A DNA stretch of 10,006 bases, from the NCBI GenBank assembly GCA_027033555.1, contig JALVLE010000253.1:1-10006 (forward strand), written 5' to 3'. The notes under the pieces were generated by a model. It was given only the letters and a program-made list of their open reading frames with translations. It ran no database searches and was not told the origin of the DNA. Every line of letters starts with the position of its first letter. Position 1 is the first letter of the stretch. The translations under genes were made by a program, and so were the position numbers. This document shows positions 7,249 through 10,006 of this stretch, one piece after another. This DNA is from Caldifarciminota bacterium (GTDB lineage Bacteria > Hydrothermota > Hydrothermia > UBA1063 > CAJXJZ01).

Positions 7249-8305
7249 ATGTCAAATGATGTATTTAAACCCATCAAGCGATTGGAAATATCAAATTTCA
7301 AATCCATACGCTCAATAAACATACAAACAAGTAGAATAAACATTTTCATAGGAGAACCAAACTCTGGTAAAACCAACATATTAGAGGCTATCAGTCTTTT
7401 TTCTTTACTCATAAAGAATTGATAAGGTACGATGAGCCTATAAACCTATTTTATGACCATGAAATCACTCAACCCATTGAGATAAAAACTTATTTCCACA
7501 AAAATTTGTAAATAACGACGATATAGCTCACATATCAATTAAATGCAACACATTAAAGCCACTTGCAAAAGGCACCATTCCAATAAAGGAAGACAACACA
7601 ATAAAACTGGTTAAAATAAACGGAGACTATAATGTTAACGCTGGTGCTTTTAATTTTAGTCCTTTTTTATTACATGCTCTTGTAAAACCTTTTAAATTTA
7701 AAGTACTGGATAGATTTTACGGCCGAAATACAGAAGGTTTGCACCCACCTCTTGGTGACAATCTTGTAATGTTATTAAAAACGAACAAAGAGCTACGCAA
7801 GAATATAGCCTCAATATTCTCCAGATATGGGTTGAAATTGGCAGTAAAATTCAGCGAAAAAAAATTAGAGCTTCAAAAAGAATCAGAAGGTATTATTATC
7901 TCATATCCATATAATACAATCTCTGACACTCTGCAAAGAGTTGTATTTTATATAACTGCTATAAAAACTAACAAATATTCTGTTTTGATTTTTGATGAAC
8001 CAGAATCCTATGCCTTTCCATATTATACAAAATTTATAGCAGAGGAAATTGCACAAGATTCAAATAATCAATATTTCCTTTCTACTCATAACCCTTATTT
8101 GATACTCTCCATACTTGAAAAAGCTCCAAAAGATGATGTTTGTGTTCTTGTCACATACTTTAAGGATTACGAAACGCGTATAAAACCCCTGAAAGAGGAG
8201 GAGAAAAGTGTAAAATCGTTCTCAAAAAAGACAATATCAGACAAAATATTATCATTGTTCTTCAGCCACGACTTGAAGAATGGCTATTATATGTTAGCAA
8301 AATAA
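7249..8305 (+). pseudogene. Frameshifted AAA/ABC-type ATPase (AAA_15/AAA_21, OLD-like)
   Basis: Three consecutive reading-frame segments together encode one SMC/ABC-like ATPase of about 352 residues. Segment one starts at ATG 7249 with IKRLEISNFKSIRSINI and Walker A GEPNSGKTN (residues 35-43), and stops at 7420-7422. Segment two continues the protein at 7413 (KELIRYDEPINLFYDHEI) and stops at 7509-7511. Segment three runs from about 7511 to 8305, with a signature-like NTISDTLQRVVFYITAI, Walker B VLIFDEPES (about 7982-8008) and the switch region STHNPYL. Each shift is repaired by adding one base: an A in the A-run at 7413-7415 and a T in the T-run at 7505-7507. The C-terminus after LKEEE (about 8206) also looks abnormal. 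Proteins of this type occur in defence-like or mobile modules, but the specific role is unknown. Sequencing error in homopolymers and programmed frameshifting are alternatives to decay. Confidence 0.82.
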
Positions 8306-8463
8306 ACAACATAAACATATCGGAATACAATCTTCCGGCAAATGGGGTTGAACTCCATACCGTTATAAACTCATATCCTAAAAATTACAAAAAACTTGTT
8401 GAAAAAATTAAAAGTACATACTGTGGGAGAAAATTAGTAGAACTTTTTACAAAGTATGCATGA
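8206..8463 (+). pseudogene. 5'-truncated partner protein of the ATPase
   Basis: A different frame from that of the ATPase is open from 8164 to a TGA at 8461-8463. From about 8206 it reads like real protein: KCKIVLKKDNIRQNIIIVLQ, then PRLEEWLLYVSKINNINI, EYNLPANGVELHTVINSYP and a Lys-rich helical tail ending LFTKYA. About 85 residues remain. No ATG, GTG or TTG occurs anywhere in this frame after the stop at 8161, so it cannot be translated by itself. From memory of the family, ATPases of this type are often followed by a small gene whose product contains a 'PRlEeWl...LP....LH..iN' pattern, and this looks like its C-terminal half. The likeliest history is a deletion that removed the end of the ATPase gene and the beginning of the partner. 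The function of the intact protein is not known to me. Confidence 0.55.
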
Positions 8464-8473
8464 TTTTAAGTAT

Positions 8474-8497
8474 TACCCGGGGGAAATTCCCCGGGTA
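8474..8497. terminator. GC-rich hairpin between convergent units, possible bidirectional terminator
   Basis: TACCCGGGG (8474-8482) and CCCCGGGTA (8489-8497) are perfect inverted repeats giving a 9-bp stem with a GAAATT loop. It lies between the end of the plus-strand remnant (8463) and the stop of the minus-strand barrel gene (8515), where a shared terminator would be expected. Neither strand has a true U-tract after the stem, so it may be only a weak terminator or an RNA-stabilising hairpin. Confidence 0.6.
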
Positions 8498-8514
8498 CCC
8501 CATACCACTATTAC

Positions 8515-9846
8515 TCAAAATTCCATTTTTATTTTAGCATACATTTCTACCCGCCCATCAAAATTGGTAAATAAATTTGAGGCTTTAGACTTTATGAAAT
8601 ACGCACCCAGGGTAACAGTGACGTCATCATAAGGGGTATAAGAAAGCTCCGGCACATATACAATCCCATAGGTGTTTTTAACATCATTCTTTTTTGCCGT
8701 CATTACACCACTCAATGGCACTATTTTTAAGCGATCATTCAGGAAAGTCTTTTCAAGCCGGAATACCAGATAATCATGGAGACTATCTCCCTGCTCATGC
8801 AGAAAACCGTGTATAAATTGTGCATTGAGATAAAAGCCGTGTTTGAAATGATAATCCCCTCCTATTACGTACTTAAAATACGGTGATTTTAGCATGGTAT
8901 CATAAACTGTAACCATGCCCGAATATGTAGGGAACGTCTTTTTTACAATAAATTCATCCGGGAAAAATACCCCACCTTCTCCCCAGAACCCTATTCCATA
9001 TATTGAAGTAGCGAAATCAAGTCCCAGCACACTTACGTGATTAAAGGCTTCCTGGGTACTCAGAACCATATTACCGAAACTATCTACTGGAATAAGCGCA
9101 ATTGTTTTCGGAAGTGGTACTCCTGCGTATCCATTAAAATACGATACGGAAAAATCAATACCCTTTATAGTGCCCATTAATCTCAATCCAAGTTCCCCGG
9201 ATTCCTTTAATTCTTTACCGGGTAATGAAAGGAAATCCTCTCTCCGGAGTATGTTAACATTTAGGGTGTCAAATGCTTTCGTGTCAAATAAAGCGTTTAG
9301 ATACTCATTTGAAGGTAAAACCGCAGGCCTGAATCGTGGGACAAAATCAGCTTCAAAGCTGAAAGCATCCTGCGTATAAGTTCCTTTTAGTGCGAGAATA
9401 CCTTCTTTTTCTCCAAAATTAAGGAAATCTTCATAATTGTATGGACTCAAGTTACTGGTAGGATTGAGTTTATCAGCTGTTCCCCAAGCTATTATCTGCT
9501 TGCCAGCCCTTACATCAAGGTTCTCATTTAAAAAGCCGTAAACGTCAACATATGCCTCTCTTACATCAATCAACGAACCTGTTTTTTCCCTGCTACCACC
9601 AGATAGGTCATTTACGCTATTTATATCTGTTATGTCATAGGCGCTGAACCGTATTTCAGAATACATTCTTACGTTTTCATTGGGAGTAGCCTCAAAATCA
9701 AGAAATAGTTTTCCCTCATTCCATGTGCATTCTGTCGTATCATTTAGCCTCAACCTGCTATAAAATAGTAAAGACCCGGAGGTGTTTACCTCTGCATAAA
9801 GTACTGAAAACAAGAGAGTTACAAGAAATATGATAGACTTCTTCAT
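8515..9846 (-). CDS. Outer-membrane beta-barrel protein, DUF1302-like, probable RND-cluster component
   Basis: The 443-residue protein has a clear Sec signal peptide (MKKSIIFLVTLLFSVLYA, predicted cleavage after Ala18), then regularly alternating aromatic and polar residues in many predicted strands. It ends in AKIKMEF, with a terminal Phe as in BAM beta-signals. The diagnostic stretch is LDVRAGKQIIAWGTADKLNP (110-129), continuing to SPYNYEDF (134-141). Comparable 'GKQ..aWGtaD.lNP.d...P.d' motifs occur in DUF1302-like barrels encoded beside RND/MMPL transporters and LolA-like proteins, which are thought to move lipids or other hydrophobic molecules across the envelope. Its ATG lies 3 nt after the stop of the LolA-like gene, behind a strong Shine-Dalgarno, so the two are co-transcribed. 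The barrel call is secure; the exact family and cargo are inference. Confidence 0.85.
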   Translation of the reverse strand: MKKSIIFLVTLLFSVLYAEVNTSGSLLFYSRLRLNDTTECTWNEGKLFLDFEATPNENVRMYSEIRFSAYDITDINSVNDLSGGSREKTGSLIDVREAYVDVYGFLNENLDVRAGKQIIAWGTADKLNPTSNLSPYNYEDFLNFGEKEGILALKGTYTQDAFSFEADFVPRFRPAVLPSNEYLNALFDTKAFDTLNVNILRREDFLSLPGKELKESGELGLRLMGTIKGIDFSVSYFNGYAGVPLPKTIALIPVDSFGNMVLSTQEAFNHVSVLGLDFATSIYGIGFWGEGGVFFPDEFIVKKTFPTYSGMVTVYDTMLKSPYFKYVIGGDYHFKHGFYLNAQFIHGFLHEQGDSLHDYLVFRLEKTFLNDRLKIVPLSGVMTAKKNDVKNTYGIVYVPELSYTPYDDVTVTLGAYFIKSKASNLFTNFDGRVEMYAKIKMEF

Positions 9847-9849
9847 ATT

Positions 9850-10006
9850 CTATCCCCTCCTTAAGTACCTCTTCGTAAATACGTTTTTAGGAAGATGTGT
9901 ATCTACTTCTATTTTATCAATGTACATAATAGTCTTATGATTCTTTTTAAGGTCCTCCATAGAAATAACCGTTGGAATATAGTAATTTTTCACCTTCCTG
10001 ACTTTC
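9850..10006 (-). CDS. LolA-like outer-membrane lipoprotein-sorting protein, C-terminal end (5' part outside window)
   Basis: A frame open from the right edge ends with TAG at 9850-9852 and gives the last 51 residues of a protein: KVRKVKNYYIPTVISMEDL, then a Lys-rich turn, TIMYIDKIEVDTHLP, and NVFTKRYLRRG. This matches the C-terminal pattern of LolA-like 'outer membrane lipoprotein-sorting' proteins, in which a 'g.yiPt...m.d' strand is followed by 'T...i..i..n..l....Ft.r.L.r'. Such proteins are often encoded between an RND/MMPL exporter and an outer-membrane barrel protein, and the barrel gene does follow here after 3 nt. They are thought to carry a lipidic ligand across the periplasm. The fragment is short, so the family call is moderately confident. 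The signal peptide and start lie beyond the window. Confidence 0.7.
   Translation of the reverse strand, partial: KVRKVKNYYIPTVISMEDLKKNHKTIMYIDKIEVDTHLPKNVFTKRYLRRG
9854..9862 (-). promoter_or_regulatory. Strong Shine-Dalgarno of the barrel gene
   Basis: On the minus strand AAGGAGGGG is followed by seven bases (ATAGAAT) and the ATG at 9846. It overlaps the last codons of the upstream gene. This shows that internal genes here use classical ribosome binding sites, in contrast to the first genes of the two transcripts around 7112-7249. Confidence 0.8.

Noticed and set aside
7739..8305. Independent 188-residue gene starting at a TTG at 7739
   Set aside because: The same frame continues upstream to about 7511 with sequence that completes the ATPase. 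The TTG is an internal leucine codon without a ribosome binding site.

Overview
The window looks like chromosomal DNA from a low-GC, diderm, probably uncultured and possibly thermophilic bacterium. Diderm: there are two predicted outer-membrane barrel proteins with signal peptides and the tail of a LolA-like protein. Possibly thermophilic: the proteins are rich in Lys, Glu, Arg and Ile. Lineages such as WOR-3, Hydrothermae or Cloacimonadota would fit, but no rRNA or other strong marker is present, so this placement is a guess.

Layout. Positions 1-7112 hold a tightly packed seven-gene operon on the minus strand, read from right to left: pyrB, pyrC, a TldE/PmbA-type gene, a small PorV/PorQ-like barrel protein, smpB, a catalytic M16 zinc peptidase, and a non-catalytic M16 partner that runs off the left edge. 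Most junctions are 4-bp ATGA overlaps, so translation is probably coupled. A good sigma-70-type promoter (TTGATT, 17 bp, TATAAT) sits so close to pyrB that the mRNA should start at or one base before its ATG, i.e. be leaderless.

Positions 7113-7248 are a divergent promoter region. On the plus strand, 7249-8463 holds a decayed two-gene module: an AAA/ABC-type ATPase of the OLD-like 'AAA_15/AAA_21' kind, broken by two single-base frameshifts, and the C-terminal part of a small partner protein with no start codon. Its promoter is intact and has the same leaderless geometry as that of pyrB.

Positions 8474-8497 form a GC-rich hairpin between the convergent units. Positions 8515-10006 belong to another minus-strand operon: the 3' end of a LolA-like outer-membrane lipoprotein-sorting protein, followed by a 443-residue outer-membrane barrel protein. 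Such pairs are often encoded beside an RND/MMPL exporter, which would lie beyond the right edge.

How the genes fit together: pyrB and pyrC catalyse steps 2 and 3 of UMP synthesis and may form a physical complex. smpB serves trans-translation, which tags stalled peptides for degradation, and it shares its transcript with three peptidase-family genes (TldE-like, M16, M16-like). This suggests a mixed nucleotide-supply and protein quality-control operon.
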